From NCBI GenBank assembly GCA_007128135.1, contig SKYA01000027.1, forward strand, positions 1-46,543: 46,543 nucleotides of DNA, read 5' to 3'. The position numbers and the translations under genes are program-made. The notes under the pieces were generated by a model, which saw nothing but the letters and a program-made list of their open reading frames with translations, made no database searches and was not told the origin of the DNA. The stretch is from Paracoccaceae bacterium. Lineage in GTDB: Bacteria; Pseudomonadota; Alphaproteobacteria; Rhodobacterales; Rhodobacteraceae. This document shows positions 19,101 through 26,778 of the stretch, piece after piece. Each line of letters opens with the position of its first letter. Position 1 is the stretch's first letter.

Positions 19101-20383
19101 GTCAGAATTACGATGTGGCCGTGCTTCGCAAACCGGCAGGAGGGCTTGATCCGCTATCGCTATACGAAAACAGTTTTCAGCCCTTCGCCGGCGCTCCGGT
19201 CAAGCTGGCGCATCTGGACACCGGCGGCGGGGTGATGGACAGGGCACGCGAGGCGCTTGGCAGTCCCTGGCCGACCCAGATGAAAATATGGCCCGGCATG
19301 GTGCCCGCACAGACTGGCTGGGCCAAGAACGCGCTTGATCTGGTCAGCCCCCCCGACCGCCTGGAGCAGGCGCGCGCGGCCGAAGTCGCTGTCGTGGCTG
19401 TCATGCGCAACGAATGTTTCATGCTCGATCACTTCCTCGAGCATTATCGCGGCCTTGGTGTGGGGGCATTCCTGATCGTGGATAATGGCTCGGATGACGG
19501 CACGCTCGAGCATCTTGTTGCGCAGAAGGATGTCTCGGTATTCTCGACCGACACGCCCTACAGCCAGTCAACCTACGGGGTGCAATGGCAGGAGGCACTC
19601 GTCGCACAGTTCCGCACCGGACGCTGGTCCCTGCTGGCTGACGCGGATGAACTGGCGTTCTGGTGCTTGCCTGATGGCAATGGGCGTGTGCCGGGGAATC
19701 TGCCGCAACTGCTGGCCGGGAGCGATTTCGCCGGAGTGCAGGCCGTGCGGATGCTGATGCTCGACCTCTACCCCAAGGGGCGTCTGTCCGAGGCACAGTT
19801 CGTTCGCGCACCTTTCCTTGAAGCCGATCATGTCGATCACACCCCGCTCTGCCGGGACTGGCAGGGGCGTGGCCCATGGTCCAATGCCGATACGGTGACC
19901 AGTGCCCTGCGGCATCGGCTGATGAATGATCGCGGCACACCGGCGCGAGCCAACCTGTTCGTCGCGCAGAAATATGCGCTGCTGAAATACCATCCCCTCA
20001 TGCGGCTGTCGGCGGGTTTGCATTACATCACCGGTGCGCGGGTCGCGACGCGCGAACTTGCGTTCGGGCATTTCAAGTATCATGCGGCATTTCTCGCCAA
20101 GGCCGAGGACGAGGTCGCGCGCGGCCAGCATTTCAACAATGCCGAGGAATATCGCGCTTATCTCGGACTGCGGGCCGAGGCGCGCGAGACGCTCTACGAC
20201 CCGGCCCGTTCGGTGCCTCTGTCCCTGTGCCCCACCGTGCAGGCCCTGTGCCGGTCTCAGAGCGCCTCGAAACCGAAATCCGCCGGGATGCGGTCACGCC
20301 CCTCGAGGACGAGATCGGCCATGATCTGGGCCAATGCCGGGGCCATTGCAAAGCCGATCTTGAATCCGCCATTGAACACATAA
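16139..20383 (+). CDS. Giant glycosyltransferase with galectin-like N-terminal domain
   Basis: About 1414 residues from ATG 16139, which has GGGAG 5 nt upstream; in-frame ATGs at 16043 and 16079 have weaker sites. Residues 1-105 resemble a galectin fold: HLSLR, then N 9 residues after the Arg, W 7 later and E 3 later (WCRE). A Pro/Ala linker (about 295-305) precedes a long helical part (305-780). A first transferase-like module carries LISCHGN and KIDDDC, with a DXD-type motif at 875-877. A second module (from about 1085) begins VVAVMRNECFMLDHFLEHYR, with VDNGSDDGT and LLADADELAFW at 1166-1176, as in family 2-type (Glyco_tranf_2_4) enzymes. Cytoplasmic; acceptor unknown. The last 42 codons are antisense to the end of the next gene. 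A second start choice does not change the domain reading. Confidence 0.82.
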   Translation: MILCHEIDLRTQAFVNIDFVMADQTGIPLHLSLRRDAGLLVLNQLGPKKWCREIVLKAGLRCALHDLQLEFSRDLLGRLAVTLWLDSDRLGRIDAYPRADPAGPRGLRRGFPALGRIAGVTWPEGLRSMRILWPGTAATPVLTNRLELVWNTADQEAELDLHLNEAPLDFLPLPGAGPEAARSLRTALLPGRIWRDAMAGQARLTARSGGRAVEISVDIPMLLDRISSPEAFWQIRNDPIIRLHMLEHVHHADLWEQVSDPVRDLLGATARRLGSKVLSLPKHPVRPGAETPDPAPAPARKSPADTCDAFHAGIARDRHADPIWLLDTLIRQNALKPGEVRHLALMLSEWFCLHGDPLDLAQLAARHGVGTWQEDATPWGSVAGLPMLWGQGNWSAIEAVLRNYPRQATHWLVTPALGWVGTALAEKRPDLDGRYLPEARQISLMTALLELIAELSSSYWAQTPCTRLMSGVLDILDGLLLLPDWCADWYLELSLRAYGLRPEFWEQICTRPALAEHPLLAQTGHAFDALQTALASGKGAVLWEAARPFLQRRCAGHEMLRRMVLSPHATSRAFARRPDLASLSPVLTRQEIEETALRWLAFPRSQEARDVIELRPGEPVHIAACNGLRNAAADIARTAFSRAMASLGERVHHCLALRQCIASLPEQDVRGLTRMARALSTEDAGFVGIAALLALAEAASRHDATALAQGWCAALREQMERIGSDRLVLAQAPALALERFAALCRDSELRSKLAPWLRPARDRPINEDPIAAQIRAAANPFADTLVALISCHGNLDTRARDCRAAWGDALARLGIPLITVVGRRADLPTAGRESFDGTLLQLDAPDSYEGLPQKSLALARWVLERTGFSRVLKIDDDCLLDAAAYFSDPTCLTRPYYGRPLHRAPGTMDRAWHMARAQSQRGRLELDKSPEPSIYADGSTAYMLSRPALASLARARTSPRGRALEQVSFMEDKLVGDLLSLEGIAVSGQNYDVAVLRKPAGGLDPLSLYENSFQPFAGAPVKLAHLDTGGGVMDRAREALGSPWPTQMKIWPGMVPAQTGWAKNALDLVSPPDRLEQARAAEVAVVAVMRNECFMLDHFLEHYRGLGVGAFLIVDNGSDDGTLEHLVAQKDVSVFSTDTPYSQSTYGVQWQEALVAQFRTGRWSLLADADELAFWCLPDGNGRVPGNLPQLLAGSDFAGVQAVRMLMLDLYPKGRLSEAQFVRAPFLEADHVDHTPLCRDWQGRGPWSNADTVTSALRHRLMNDRGTPARANLFVAQKYALLKYHPLMRLSAGLHYITGARVATRELAFGHFKYHAAFLAKAEDEVARGQHFNNAEEYRAYLGLRAEARETLYDPARSVPLSLCPTVQALCRSQSASKPKSAGMRSRPSRTRSAMIWANAGAIAKPILNPPLNT

Positions 20384-21294
20384 TGGCGTGGTCGCCCCGG
20401 CCACGCCCCCATGAGCGGGGCGCGGCTTGATGCGCGCGGGCGCACCCCGGCCCATCGCTCGATGACAGGTGCCCCTGCCAGCGCCGGGCATATCTCGATG
20501 GCGCGCGAAAGCAGTGCATCGCATTGCGCGTCAACCTTGTCGGGGCTGTCGAAGGCGCGCTCACTGGTCGAGCCGATGGCGACAGTGCCATCACCATGCG
20601 GCACGATATGCAGCCCGTCCGCAAAAAGCTGCGGTGCCTGCGGCGCGCTGTGGCGCAACAGCAGCGACTGGCCCTTGACACCGCTGCCGATCTTGCGGCC
20701 CAGCGCATCGGACAGCGCCTCGAGCCCTTCATACCCCGTCGCCCAGACAATGCGGCCCGAGGGCTCGCCCGCGCCCAGCACCAGACGACCGCCAAGAACC
20801 GCCAATGCCCCGGCCAGCGCCTGTCCCGCCTGCCTCGGGTGGAGTCGCGCGCTGAGCGTGTCATGGATTACCCAACCTGAGGGAGCCCTTATCCGCAGCC
20901 CCGGCGCGTCGGTGACGGGAACCACCCGCCATTCTGCATGACCCTGCCAGAGCGTTCGGGCCTGCTCGGCCCGTGCGCGCGCAAGATCCAGCCCGCCCCC
21001 GGTCACCGGCTGCACCCGGCCCAGCCGCGCATGGCCCGGGTCGATCCCCGAAAGTGCGGCGATCCGCGCCCAGTATTCCCCGGACATGCGCAGGGCCTCG
21101 AACTGGAACGCCTTCTTGGCGTTCCAGTTCCCGGGCACATGAGGCGCCAGTGCGCCGACAAGCCCACCACTCGACCCTGCACCTGGTCTGCGTTTCTCGA
21201 TCACCTGGACTTGCGCGCCGCGCTCGCGGCAGGCCACCGCCAGCGTCAGGCCGAAAACACCCGCGCCCATGATCGTGACATCCGGCATTGTCAT
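20257..21294 (-). CDS. FAD-dependent oxidoreductase (DAO family), MnmC C-terminal-half like
   Basis: About 345 residues. The dinucleotide-binding motif is at the very start (VTIMGAGVFGLTLAVACRE then VIEKR). A DAO-family segment GAGSSGGLVGALAPHVPGNW follows, with a late GERWAGVRPR-like stretch (ERWAGVRPRASSRAPLMG) and the C-terminal FAD-contact region YVFNGGFKIGFAMAP. The arrangement fits the FAD domain of bifunctional MnmC, which demodifies cmnm5s2U34 in tRNA to nm5s2U34. It lies divergent to mnmD, whose protein methylates nm5s2U34, with only 52 nt between the two starts. Start chosen at 21294 or 21288 (MTMPDVTI). A glycine-oxidase-like (ThiO) role is the main alternative. Its 3' end overlaps the glycosyltransferase gene by 127 nt on the opposite strand. 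Confidence 0.78.
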   Translation of the reverse strand: MTMPDVTIMGAGVFGLTLAVACRERGAQVQVIEKRRPGAGSSGGLVGALAPHVPGNWNAKKAFQFEALRMSGEYWARIAALSGIDPGHARLGRVQPVTGGGLDLARARAEQARTLWQGHAEWRVVPVTDAPGLRIRAPSGWVIHDTLSARLHPRQAGQALAGALAVLGGRLVLGAGEPSGRIVWATGYEGLEALSDALGRKIGSGVKGQSLLLRHSAPQAPQLFADGLHIVPHGDGTVAIGSTSERAFDSPDKVDAQCDALLSRAIEICPALAGAPVIERWAGVRPRASSRAPLMGAWPGRPRHYVFNGGFKIGFAMAPALAQIMADLVLEGRDRIPADFGFEAL

Positions 21295-21346
21295 TTTCCG
21301 CGCGCCTCTGCATGAGTGGTCTGCCAGACACATAAGGCAGACCGGC

Positions 21347-22000
21347 ATGCACGACCAGCACGCGATTCTGGACTGGAGGGACGGGCAGACGCCTGTCTCG
21401 ACACGCTTCGACGATCCGTATTTCTCGCTGGAGAACGGGCTCGACGAGGCGCGCCATGTCTTCCTGCAGGGTAATGGCCTGCCTGCCCGGGCGCGTCCGG
21501 GTTTTCACATTGCCGAACTGGGCTTTGGCACCGGGCTGAACCTGCTGGTCACACATGGGGCCCTGCGCGAGCAGCGCGGCCCGGTCCGCTACACCAGTTT
21601 CGAGGCATTTCCCATGGCGCGCGATGACGTGGCGCGCGCCTTGCGGGCCTTTCCGTCACTGGATGCGACACCGATGCTCGACATGTGGGGGGCCGGACGC
21701 TTTGCGCTCGGCCCGCTGCAGGTCGAGATCATCCAGGGCGATGCGCGCGAGACGCTGCCAAAATGGCCCGGTCGTGCCGACGCGTGGTATCTGGACGGGT
21801 TCGCCCCGGCGAAGAATCCGGAACTCTGGACCGATGCCCTGATGGCAGAGGTTGCGCGGCACACTGCCCCCGGTGGCAGTTTTGCAACCTATACCGCCGC
21901 CGGGCACGTCCGGCGCGCGCTCGCGCGTGCGGGGTTCGAGGTCATGCGCGCCCCCGGTTTCGGACGCAAGCGCCATATGAGCCTCGGGTCTCTGGGATGA
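21347..22000 (+). CDS. mnmD: tRNA 5-methylaminomethyl-2-thiouridine34 methyltransferase MnmD
   Basis: SAM-dependent methyltransferase that converts nm5s2U to mnm5s2U at the wobble base of tRNAs. About 217 residues. The N-terminus reads ILDWRDGQTPVSTRFDDPYF, the standard opening of the DUF752/MnmD family, followed by FLQGNGLPARA. The SAM loop is AELGFGTGLNLL, and the family signature WYLDGFAPAKNPELWT is present. The longer frame upstream (from 21269) is not needed because the ATG at 21347 gives the family N-terminus. It is a stand-alone methyltransferase, not the MnmC fusion. Its stop overlaps the next start by ATGA. Confidence 0.92.
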   Translation: MHDQHAILDWRDGQTPVSTRFDDPYFSLENGLDEARHVFLQGNGLPARARPGFHIAELGFGTGLNLLVTHGALREQRGPVRYTSFEAFPMARDDVARALRAFPSLDATPMLDMWGAGRFALGPLQVEIIQGDARETLPKWPGRADAWYLDGFAPAKNPELWTDALMAEVARHTAPGGSFATYTAAGHVRRALARAGFEVMRAPGFGRKRHMSLGSLG

Positions 22001-22866
22001 GCCCGCAGAACAACATGCTGGGCATCTGGCTAATGACGGCAACGGCCTTTGTCTTTGCCATGCAGGACGGGCTCTCGCGGCATCTGGCCGGCGAATACAA
22101 TGTCTTCATGATCATCATGATCCGCTACTGGTTCTTTGCCAGTTTCGTTGTCGTCGTGGCCGCACGCAAGGCAGGCGGCCTGCGCGCCGCGGTGGCCACA
22201 AGGCAACCGCGACTCCAGATCTTCCGCGGCGTGCTGCTGGCGGTCGAGGTCTGTGTCATGGTCACGGGGTTTGTCATCCTGGGCCTGGTCGAGAGCCACG
22301 CCGTCTTTGCGGTCTATCCCCTCCTTATCGCGGCCCTTTCCGGCCCGGTTCTGGGAGAGAAGGTCGGCTGGCGGCGCTGGATGGCGATCGGGATCGGCTT
22401 TGTCGGGGTTCTGATCATCCTGCAACCCGGTTTCGGCGTGTTCCAGCCCGCAGCGCTCATTCCGCTCCTGTCGGCCTTCATGTTCGCGCTCTACGGGTTG
22501 CTCACGCGATATGTGGCGCGCGCAGACAGCGCCGCGGTCAGCTTCTTCTGGACCGGTGTTTCTGGGGCCGTGGCGATGACACTGATCGGCATCTGGTTCT
22601 GGGAGCCGATGGCACAGGGCGACTGGCTCTGGATGTCACTGCTCTGCGCGACCTCTGCCTTCAGCCACTTCCTGCTGATCCGCGCCTATGAGGTGGCCGA
22701 GGCGAGCGCGGTCCAGCCCTTTGCCTATCTGCAACTGCCCTTCGCCACAGCGCTGGGTGTCCTTGTGTTTTCCGAGGCGATCCGCGCCAATGTCATTCTG
22801 GGTGCGGCGGTCGTTGTCGGAGCGGGGCTGTTCACGCTCTGGCGCGCACGGGTCGTGAAAGGATAG
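21997..22866 (+). CDS. DMT-superfamily permease (EamA domains)
   Basis: Inner-membrane transporter of about 289 residues with roughly ten hydrophobic segments in two EamA repeats. It begins MSPQNNMLGIWLMTATAFVF, with the first repeat ending near LGLVESHAVFAVYPLLIAAL and LGEKVGWRRWMAIGIGFVGV. The second repeat ends with PFAYLQLPFATALGVLVFSE. The start overlaps the mnmD stop by ATGA; an open frame running upstream to 21685 is an extension through mnmD in another frame. Members export or import small metabolites; no substrate is deducible. Confidence 0.88.
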   Translation: MSPQNNMLGIWLMTATAFVFAMQDGLSRHLAGEYNVFMIIMIRYWFFASFVVVVAARKAGGLRAAVATRQPRLQIFRGVLLAVEVCVMVTGFVILGLVESHAVFAVYPLLIAALSGPVLGEKVGWRRWMAIGIGFVGVLIILQPGFGVFQPAALIPLLSAFMFALYGLLTRYVARADSAAVSFFWTGVSGAVAMTLIGIWFWEPMAQGDWLWMSLLCATSAFSHFLLIRAYEVAEASAVQPFAYLQLPFATALGVLVFSEAIRANVILGAAVVVGAGLFTLWRARVVKG

Positions 22867-22969
22867 GCGTGCGGCGTCCGCGCTGCCCGCTTGCCAGCCA
22901 GCCTGCGCGCGCCATCTTGTCGGTCGGGCTCTCAGTTCTCAGGCGTTCAGGCGTTCAGGCGGGGAAAGC

Positions 22970-24082
22970 ATGGTCAACGCACCGATAATTCCGACAGGTC
23001 AGGCATTCGATCTGCTCCTGGCAGGTTGGCAGGCACAGGCAGAGGGCGGGCTCTGCGCAAGCTGGATGCTGCATGGCCGCCCCGGTATTGGCAAGACAGA
23101 GATCGTCCAGGCGCTGGCCGAGCGGATCGGTGCGCGCCTTCATGACCTGCGCCTGACGACAATCGAGCCTCAGGACCTGCGTGGGCTGCCCTTCTTCGAC
23201 ATGGAGACCCGGCGCACGATCTGGTTCCGCCCCGAGGACCTGCCGGACGACCCCGCCACGCCCTCGGTGCTGTTTCTGGACGAATTGACCGCCGCCCCGC
23301 CGCAGCTGCAACCCACGGTCTACGGCCTGTTGCAGGAACGCCGGGTGGGCCTGCACCGGCTGCCGCCCAGCTGTTTCGTGGTCGCCGCGGGCAACATGGT
23401 CGAGGATGGTGCCATCGCCTATGAGATGGGCACTGCGCTCTCGGACCGGCTGATCCATCTGCGACTTGCCGCAAGCGCCGACGACTGGCTCAGGAATTAT
23501 GCCCTGCCGCAAGGGCTGGATCCTGCCGTGATCGCCTTCATTCGCACGCGGCCGGAGTGCCTGGACACTACCGAAGAGGCCGTGCGCCGCGGCGAGATGA
23601 TCGCCTGCACGCCGCGTTCGTGGGCGCGGGTGTCGCAAATCATGTCGGCCCTGTCCGATCGGCGCCTGCGCAACCTTGCCATCGCAGGCGTGCTGGGCGA
23701 GGCCGTGGCCGCCGAGTTTCGCCTGATTGCCGAAGAGATTGCGGCAACAGTCCAGATCGAGGCGCTTCTGGAGGCCCGCGCAGCGCATCGGCTTAGCCTC
23801 TACCCGGCATCGCTGCACGGGATGACGGCCCTGGTCTTTGCCCTGGTCACGCGCGCCGGGCCCGAGACCCTGCCAGCGATCATTGACATCATGGCCGAAC
23901 TGCGTGACCTGGGCGCGCGCCGCGGCGCGCCTTTTGCCTCCATGCCGCTGGCGGAACTGGGCACGCACGGCTTCGAGCTGCTGCTTGCCAGGGCGCTGGA
24001 GCGGGGCTGGCAGGAGGCATTCCTGACCTCCCCCGCCTATGCCGCCTATGCGGCCGAACGAGAGGCCGCCGGGCTTGGCTGA
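22970..24082 (+). CDS. MoxR-type AAA ATPase
   Basis: 370-residue AAA+ ATPase acting as a cytoplasmic remodelling factor with a VWA-domain partner. Walker A is GRPGIGKTEI (about residue 42), Walker B with its Glu is VLFLDELTAAPP, and sensor 1 is VVAAGN. The sequence after it, ALSDRLIHLRL, fits the MoxR arginine-finger region. Residues 230-360 form the C-terminal helical lid and tail. The next gene encodes a protein with a VWA fold and overlaps it, the usual MoxR/VWA pairing in which the ATPase drives assembly or metal loading of a target. The target is not identifiable here. Confidence 0.88.
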   Translation: MVNAPIIPTGQAFDLLLAGWQAQAEGGLCASWMLHGRPGIGKTEIVQALAERIGARLHDLRLTTIEPQDLRGLPFFDMETRRTIWFRPEDLPDDPATPSVLFLDELTAAPPQLQPTVYGLLQERRVGLHRLPPSCFVVAAGNMVEDGAIAYEMGTALSDRLIHLRLAASADDWLRNYALPQGLDPAVIAFIRTRPECLDTTEEAVRRGEMIACTPRSWARVSQIMSALSDRRLRNLAIAGVLGEAVAAEFRLIAEEIAATVQIEALLEARAAHRLSLYPASLHGMTALVFALVTRAGPETLPAIIDIMAELRDLGARRGAPFASMPLAELGTHGFELLLARALERGWQEAFLTSPAYAAYAAEREAAGLG

Positions 24083-25340
24083 GCCGCGGCACTCCACCCG
24101 CGCGAGTCCCGCGCTGCAGGCGCTGACCGAATGCGACCCGGCGCTGGCAACGCTGGCACTCTGGTGCCGGCACCGCGACGCCGAGACCACCGCGCCTGCA
24201 GAGACCCGGGGCAGTGAAATCCGCTATGGTCCGGGTTTCGCCGTGCTGCCCCTGCACCAGAAGATAGGGGTGGCGGGGCATCACATCCTGCATGTGGCGT
24301 TGCAGCATTCCAGCCGGATGCAGGCCATGTCCGAAAGGCTGGGGGCCGATTTCGCGCCGGATCTTTGGCAGATGGGCAGCGATGCGATTGTCAACGAGGT
24401 GATCCTGTGTGCAGGCCACGCCCTGCCACGGCCCGCGCTGACGCTTTCGCGACTGCTTCTGGCACTGGGGCAGGAGGCGGCGCCCGAAGCCGCGCTCTCG
24501 GCCTGGGATGTCGAGCGGCTCTATCACCAGTTGCAGCGCAGCGAAGGCAGTGGCGGGCGGTCGGGCAGGGCAGGTGTCGCGCGCCAGTATGCGCAGGAAC
24601 AGGGCCTCGTCCCGGACCTTGTACCCGAAAGTGGTGACGAGGCGCAGGCAGGCAACCCCGAAGGTTTCGACACGGGTGACTGGCAGGCGCATATGGCGCG
24701 TGCCATGGCCGCGGGCCGGGCCGCCGGTCTGGGACTGGGCGCTCTGGGCGCGGCATTGGGCGACCTGCCCAGGCCGCGCGTGCCATGGGAGATCATCCTG
24801 CGCCGCCTGCTGTTGCAGGCTACGCTGCCCCGCCCCACGGCCAGCCCCGCGCGCCCTTCGGCGCGCTGGCTGGCGCAGGCCGGCGCAGCGCTCGAGGCCC
24901 GTGTTCCCCTGCCGCCATGGCAGCCGCGCCATACTGCGCCCCTCGCGCAGCCGCGTCTTGTGGTGGGGCTGGATTGTTCCGGCTCCGTAACGCCTGTCAT
25001 GTCGCGTCTGTTCCTGGCCGAGATTGCCGGGCTGGCGCGACGGATGCGTGCGGAGGTGCGTCTTCTGGTCTTTGACGAGTCCATCCGCAGCGAGATGACG
25101 CTTGCCCCCGAGCGTGCCCGCGCGGTGCTGTCCACGCTCGCACTGCCAGAGGGCGGCGGGACGGATTTTCGCCCCGTGCTGGCGCGCGCGGCAGACCTGG
25201 CCCCGTCGGCGCTGATCGTGCTCAGTGACCTGGATGGCCCTTTTGGCCCGGCGCCGCGTGGGTTCCGGACCATCTGGGCCAGCCCTGCACATGACCCTGC
25301 GCGCCCGCCTTTCGGTCACGTCCTGTCACTGGCGCGCTGA
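24075..25340 (+). CDS. VWA/DUF2201-type metallopeptidase-like protein
   Basis: About 421 residues if started at TTG 24075 (GAGG site 9-12 nt upstream, 8-nt overlap with the ATPase stop); an ATG at 24039 in the same frame is the alternative. The N-terminal half resembles the DUF2201 putative metallopeptidase domain, but the expected HExxH reads HHILH at 24279-24293, so the catalytic Glu position is His. A low-complexity linker follows (EGSGGRSGRAGVARQYAQEQ). The C-terminal VWA-like domain has the MIDAS motif GLDCSGSV, GGGTDF and LIVLSDLDGP. Coupled to the MoxR-type ATPase, it probably binds its target through the MIDAS site. Peptidase activity is doubtful. Confidence 0.8.
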   Translation: MAEPRHSTRASPALQALTECDPALATLALWCRHRDAETTAPAETRGSEIRYGPGFAVLPLHQKIGVAGHHILHVALQHSSRMQAMSERLGADFAPDLWQMGSDAIVNEVILCAGHALPRPALTLSRLLLALGQEAAPEAALSAWDVERLYHQLQRSEGSGGRSGRAGVARQYAQEQGLVPDLVPESGDEAQAGNPEGFDTGDWQAHMARAMAAGRAAGLGLGALGAALGDLPRPRVPWEIILRRLLLQATLPRPTASPARPSARWLAQAGAALEARVPLPPWQPRHTAPLAQPRLVVGLDCSGSVTPVMSRLFLAEIAGLARRMRAEVRLLVFDESIRSEMTLAPERARAVLSTLALPEGGGTDFRPVLARAADLAPSALIVLSDLDGPFGPAPRGFRTIWASPAHDPARPPFGHVLSLAR

Positions 25341-26033
25341 ACGCTCGGCCAGCAATGCGGCCATGCGTGCATGGGCCGAAACCCTTGCGGGTTCAAGCGT
25401 CAGGTCATGCACCTCTATCCGCCGCGCCAGCCCGATATGCTGCAAGGCGCGTTCGGTAAGGGGCGCGGCAAACAATTCGGCGCGCAGCATCGCGCGCTCG
25501 GTCGGATCGAGTGCCAGCAGTTGAGGCCCGTCATCCGACTGGACCGAGACCAGGCTCAGCGGCGGCACGCGCAACAGGTCGGACTGCTCGATCACAAGGT
25601 GCAGCTTTCCCGAAGTCAGCCCACGCCGAGCCGCGATCCGGCCCAGCAGGCTGCGCGCGCGGGCGCGCAGCGTGTCGAGCCCGGCCTCGGCCTCGACATC
25701 CGAGGCCAGCGCCCGGCACCGTTCGGGGTTGGCACGCAGCAAGCGCGACTCGACCAGATAGATCACGATCAGCATCGGGATCGGGGCTTGCGCGATTGCC
25801 ACGGCATAGTCACGCCAGACCAGCGCGGCCACGACAAAGGGCAGAAGTGTCAGCGTATAGCGCAGCACTTCGCGCTCGAAGATCACGCGCAGCCAGAGCC
25901 GCCAGCCCCCGCCCCGGGGCCAGAGCGTGACCAGCCGCAGGAACTTGCGCGGCACCCACCGGATTTTCAGCGCCTCGGGATTGAGGACAGTGTCTGGGCT
26001 GAGGATGAACATGGCGCAGGATGTGGCGCGCAT
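25326..26033 (-). CDS. Conserved hypothetical membrane protein
   Basis: About 235 residues from ATG 26033 (or 26012). I do not recognise a named family. A hydrophobic stretch (YTLTLLPFVVAALVWRDY and APIPMLIVIYLVESRLL) gives two membrane segments near residues 50-95. The rest is soluble and Arg/Ala rich, with ALDPTERAMLRAELF and GLARRIEVHDLTLEPARVSA. It starts 26 nt after the lolA stop on the same strand and is probably co-transcribed with it. Its 3' end overlaps the end of the VWA gene by 15 nt on the opposite strand. A cell-envelope role is a guess from position. Confidence 0.7.
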   Translation of the reverse strand: MRATSCAMFILSPDTVLNPEALKIRWVPRKFLRLVTLWPRGGGWRLWLRVIFEREVLRYTLTLLPFVVAALVWRDYAVAIAQAPIPMLIVIYLVESRLLRANPERCRALASDVEAEAGLDTLRARARSLLGRIAARRGLTSGKLHLVIEQSDLLRVPPLSLVSVQSDDGPQLLALDPTERAMLRAELFAAPLTERALQHIGLARRIEVHDLTLEPARVSAHARMAALLAERSARQ

Positions 26034-26059
26034 TGCCCGTACATCAAGCACGGCAGGCG

Positions 26060-26665
26060 TCAGCGACGGCGCGCGTCCGTTTCGGCGGTAATGTTGAACA
26101 GGCGCGCCGACAGATCGCCACCGAAACGCATGTTGCCCAGAATCACCGTGGTCTCGGCGCCGGTGTCGTCGCGGATCACCCATTGGCGCAATTCGGTCGG
26201 ATTGGCGGAAAAGACCAGCCGGATCGAGCCGTATTGCGGGTTCTCCGGGTCCTGCGCGATCACGGTCGTGGTGGTTTCGTCATGGGTGTGACCCACCACC
26301 ATGCGCCGGTTGGCGAAATCGACATTCTGCTCGAGAATCAGGTTCAGGGGGGTCTGGCGCAGCGGATACTGGTTCGGCCCCATGTTCGAGCGGCCGTCAA
26401 AGATGGCCACCTGCCCGCCCCCCGCCATGACAAGCGACTGTTCGGGCGGGTCATATTCGAACCGCACCCTGCCGGGGCGGCGAATGAAGATGCGCCCGGT
26501 CGAAAGTGTGCCATCCGGGTTGATCTGGGTGAACTCGCCCTCTGCGGTGGAAAAGCTGTTGAAGTAGCGCGAGACCTCGGACAGCGGGATGGCCTGCGCA
26601 ATACCGGGACGCGCCAGGACAATGGCGGGAAGCGACAACAGTAGGGAACGACGGGTCATGCTCAT
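26060..26665 (-). CDS. lolA: Outer-membrane lipoprotein carrier protein, LolA family
   Basis: Periplasmic chaperone that carries lipoproteins from LolCDE to the outer membrane. About 201 residues, with a signal peptide MSMTRRSLLLSLPAIVLARP cut near AQA before IPLSEV. Family features are YFNSFSTAEGEFTQINPDG, GRIFIRRPGRVRFEYDPPEQ and LNLILEQNVDF. The twin Arg in MTRR could suggest Tat export, but the motif lacks the consensus. Start at 26665 or 26659; neither has a strong ribosome-binding site. In other Rhodobacterales lolA often lies near ftsK; here the upstream neighbour is a sugar ABC ATPase gene, a possible rearrangement point. Confidence 0.88.
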   Translation of the reverse strand: MSMTRRSLLLSLPAIVLARPGIAQAIPLSEVSRYFNSFSTAEGEFTQINPDGTLSTGRIFIRRPGRVRFEYDPPEQSLVMAGGGQVAIFDGRSNMGPNQYPLRQTPLNLILEQNVDFANRRMVVGHTHDETTTTVIAQDPENPQYGSIRLVFSANPTELRQWVIRDDTGAETTVILGNMRFGGDLSARLFNITAETDARRR

Positions 26666-26778
26666 GCGCTGTAAATACCGCATTTTCCGGGCCGCGAAAG
26701 ACCCCATCCGCTCACGCGGGCAACACAAGGCAGAGAGTTGCCGATGAGTTTGCGCCGCCGCCATTTCGATGCAGCCCC

